Origin: CAZGQY01 sp964528035
Lineage (GTDB): Bacteria > Pseudomonadota > Gammaproteobacteria > Methylococcales > UBA1147
Direction of reading: 5' to 3'
Assembly: GCA_964528035.1 (NCBI GenBank)
Contig: CAZGQY010000078.1
Coordinates: 1 to 17,873, forward strand
Length of the DNA stretch: 17,873 nt
The position numbers were made by a program, and so were the translations under genes. Each line of letters opens with the position of its first letter. The stretch's first letter is position 1. Below are positions 16,177-17,873 of this stretch, in pieces. The notes beneath the pieces are model-generated. The model searched no databases, was not told where the DNA came from, and saw only the letters and a list, made by a program, of their open reading frames with translations.

Positions 16177-16977
16177 ATGAAATCTGACGGCCTCCATATT
16201 GAAACCATTGGTACCGGTGAGGATGTAGTGTTGGTTCATGGTTGGGGGATGCACTCGGGGTTCTGGCGCGAGTTTGCCCGGCACCTGGCTGCTTCTTATC
16301 GAGTGAGTTGTATTGATCTGCCTGGACATGGCAGGAGTCAGATGATTGAGGATTTTAATTTATCTTCTGTGGTTGATAAATTAATGGAAACCGTTCCTAG
16401 GCGTGCCCATTGGATCGGTTGGTCATTAGGGGCGTCTATGGTATTGAAAATGGCTTGTATGAGTCCAGATCGAGTCCAATCGGCCACAATGATTGCGGGG
16501 AATCCTAAATTCAGTAATTCTGTTGATTGGACGGTTGGTTTGGATATTTCTGTTCTTAATGAGTTTCATACAAATTTAAAAAATGATTTTGAAGGAACTT
16601 TGTTAAGGTTTTTGAAACATCAAACCCATGGTATGGATCGGTCGAATCTAGTCTATAAAGTTATGAAGATGCGATTGACTGAGTGCGGTATTCCACGATC
16701 TGATGCTCTGGCTTGTGGTGTTGAGATATTAAAAACCGCTGATTTACGTGGTTGTATGGGAAATTTAAGACTTCCCCTGATGGTGATATTAGGTGCTAAA
16801 GATCCATTAGTGCCTGTCGGTGTGGCCACCGAAATGGAACGTTTAAATCCGATGGCGCAAATTCGTGTTATCGCTCAAGCCGGGCATATTCCTTTTGTAT
16901 CGCATTCTGCTCAGATACTCGACTATGTCCAGGGTTTTTTAAATGATATTGAATATGGCGACTATGCCAAAAATTGA
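16177..16977 (+). CDS. bioH: Pimeloyl-ACP methyl ester carboxylesterase
   Basis: An alpha/beta hydrolase that removes the methyl group from pimeloyl-ACP methyl ester, ending the fatty-acid-like phase of pimelate synthesis. 266 residues. The catalytic triad is S83 (GWSLG), D209 (GAKDPLVP) and H237 (AGHIPF), close to S82, D207 and H235 of E. coli BioH. HGWGMHSGFW (21-30) is the oxyanion-hole region typical of BioH. It starts 75 bp after bioF without a clear ribosome-binding site and overlaps bioC at its 3' end. Its position between bioF and bioC supports this identity over other hydrolases. Confidence 0.94.
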   Translation: MKSDGLHIETIGTGEDVVLVHGWGMHSGFWREFARHLAASYRVSCIDLPGHGRSQMIEDFNLSSVVDKLMETVPRRAHWIGWSLGASMVLKMACMSPDRVQSATMIAGNPKFSNSVDWTVGLDISVLNEFHTNLKNDFEGTLLRFLKHQTHGMDRSNLVYKVMKMRLTECGIPRSDALACGVEILKTADLRGCMGNLRLPLMVILGAKDPLVPVGVATEMERLNPMAQIRVIAQAGHIPFVSHSAQILDYVQGFLNDIEYGDYAKN

Positions 16978-17767
16978 TTTTCGTCATACACAGCTAGAAA
17001 AAAATAGTTTACGCTCTGCCTTTGGGCGGGCTGCGAAAAACTATGATGATTGGGCTGATTTACAGCGTCGGGTTGGTGACAACTTGTTATGCAAAGTGAA
17101 TGAATATTCGGTCAGCTTACCAACGATACTGGATTTAGGTTCAGGTACTGGGTATTGCGCAAAACGTTTATCTGAGCATTGCGATAAACTCATTGCGCTA
17201 GATATTGCCCATGGAATGCTTGCGCAGCAGCGACTGGGAGGCATAGCGAATGTAACTTATATCTGTGGTGATGCAGAATCATTACCATTGCAGACCGCCA
17301 GTGTCGATATGGTATTTTCGAATCTTGCTATTCAGTGGTGTCAGGGTTTGGAGAATTTGTTTGCGGAAATTAAACGTGTCTTAAGGCCGGGTGGCCAATT
17401 TTTGTTTAGCAGTTTTGGTCCGCAGACTTTGTGTGAATTACGAGATGCCTGGGCTGAGGTTGATCGGATGAGTCACGTAAATGAATTTATTCCTCTATCT
17501 TTAATTCATGAAGTAATGCATAGATCGGGATTTATTGAAATTGAACTTAAAAGCGAAAAAATCTCTATCGATTACCGGGATGTTTTGCAGCTGATGCGTG
17601 AACTAAAAGGAATTGGCGCTCATAATGTGACACGCCGTCGGCCTAGAGGATTGACAGGTAAGAAGAAATTAGACCGAATGATGAATGCCTACGCACGACA
17701 AATGCCAGGATCTTCGTGTATTGCGACTTTCGAATTATATTACGGTAGTGCGTATTGTTTGGTTTAA
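16943..17767 (+). CDS. bioC: Malonyl-ACP O-methyltransferase
   Basis: A SAM-dependent methyltransferase that methylates malonyl-ACP so that fatty acid enzymes can extend it to pimeloyl-ACP methyl ester. The family N-terminus is seen as SAFGRAAKNYDDWADLQRRVG (25-45); the SAM motif I is ILDLGSGTG (62-70); later motifs are GDAESLP and NLAIQWC, then LRPGGQFLFSSFGP. Three in-frame ATGs are possible: 16943 (274 residues, with AGGG eight bases upstream), 16955 and 16964. Family length slightly favours 16964. All three overlap the end of bioH, which suggests coupled translation. Confidence 0.94.
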   Translation: MILNMATMPKIDFRHTQLEKNSLRSAFGRAAKNYDDWADLQRRVGDNLLCKVNEYSVSLPTILDLGSGTGYCAKRLSEHCDKLIALDIAHGMLAQQRLGGIANVTYICGDAESLPLQTASVDMVFSNLAIQWCQGLENLFAEIKRVLRPGGQFLFSSFGPQTLCELRDAWAEVDRMSHVNEFIPLSLIHEVMHRSGFIEIELKSEKISIDYRDVLQLMRELKGIGAHNVTRRRPRGLTGKKKLDRMMNAYARQMPGSSCIATFELYYGSAYCLV

Positions 17768-17815
17768 CGCGTATCAAACCGCTGACGCTTCTATCAAATC
17801 TCAGTGGCGCTATAG

Positions 17816-17830
17816 AGCCGCAGCACGGCT
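17816..17830 (+). other. Small hairpin after bioC
   Basis: AGCCG-CAGCA-CGGCT, a 5-bp stem with a 5-nt loop, in the 106 bp between bioC and the end of the window. It may lie within a longer imperfect palindrome (AACCG at 17777, CGGTT at 17834). No T-tract follows directly, so it is not called a terminator. Confidence 0.35.
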
Positions 17831-17851
17831 AAACGGTTCCCAATAAAAAGG

Positions 17852-17871
17852 CAATATAATACAATATAATA
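17852..17871 (+). repeat. Tandem CAATATAATA pair
   Basis: Two copies of the 10-mer CAATATAATA (17852-17861, 17862-17871), each containing a TATAAT hexamer. They could be a -10 element for a gene beyond the window, but no convincing -35 is present. Confidence 0.4.
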
Positions 17872-17873
17872 CA

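Overview
The window looks like a piece of a free-living, probably marine, gammaproteobacterial chromosome. This is inferred from the comF/bioB divergence followed by bioB-bioF-bioH-bioC, the diheme cytochrome c4-type protein, and a very large secreted PKD/LamG carbohydrate-type protein. It is a draft assembly: a run of exactly 100 Ns (1552-1651) is a scaffold gap inside the first gene.

Layout. (1) 1-8140 is one giant secreted mosaic protein, split artificially by the gap. It has a signal peptide, a putative glycan-active N-terminal region, seven PKD-like domains, two LamG-type lectin domains, a kelch-like beta-propeller, a right-handed parallel beta-helix and two basic C-terminal beta repeats. 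A rho-independent terminator follows it. (2) 8141-10092 is a repeat-rich stretch whose only gene is a diheme c-type cytochrome (8858-9472). It holds at least five inverted-repeat elements: two related miniature elements of about 160 bp in opposite orientation on either side of the cytochrome gene, a third of similar length but different ends, and two shorter palindromic repeats sharing a GCGTRAATAC core. (3) 10093-12515 (minus) is a tight three-gene operon: a NodU/CmcH-type carbamoyltransferase, a SxtJ-family membrane protein, and a 50-residue membrane protein recognised as DUF5989-like. (4) 12900-13607 (minus) is comF. (5) 13704-17767 (plus) is the biotin cluster bioB, bioF, bioH, bioC; bioD is not in the window and may lie just beyond it. 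bioB and bioF are separated by another inverted-repeat element with a perfect 19-bp stem.

How the genes work together. BioC methylates malonyl-ACP to start pimelate assembly, BioH removes the methyl group, BioF makes 8-amino-7-oxononanoate, and BioB closes the thiophane ring. The carbamoyltransferase operon is a recognisable module of unknown substrate; its two small membrane proteins suggest work at the inner membrane on an envelope or exported product (inference). The giant protein is probably exported to bind or cleave polysaccharide. Nothing in the sequence ties it directly to the carbamoyltransferase module.

I see no tRNA, rRNA, CRISPR array, phage or transposase gene. The best candidates for undescribed biology are the giant mosaic protein with EF-hand-like loops built into its PKD domains, the carbamoyltransferase/SxtJ/DUF5989 module, and the small mobile-looking repeat families.
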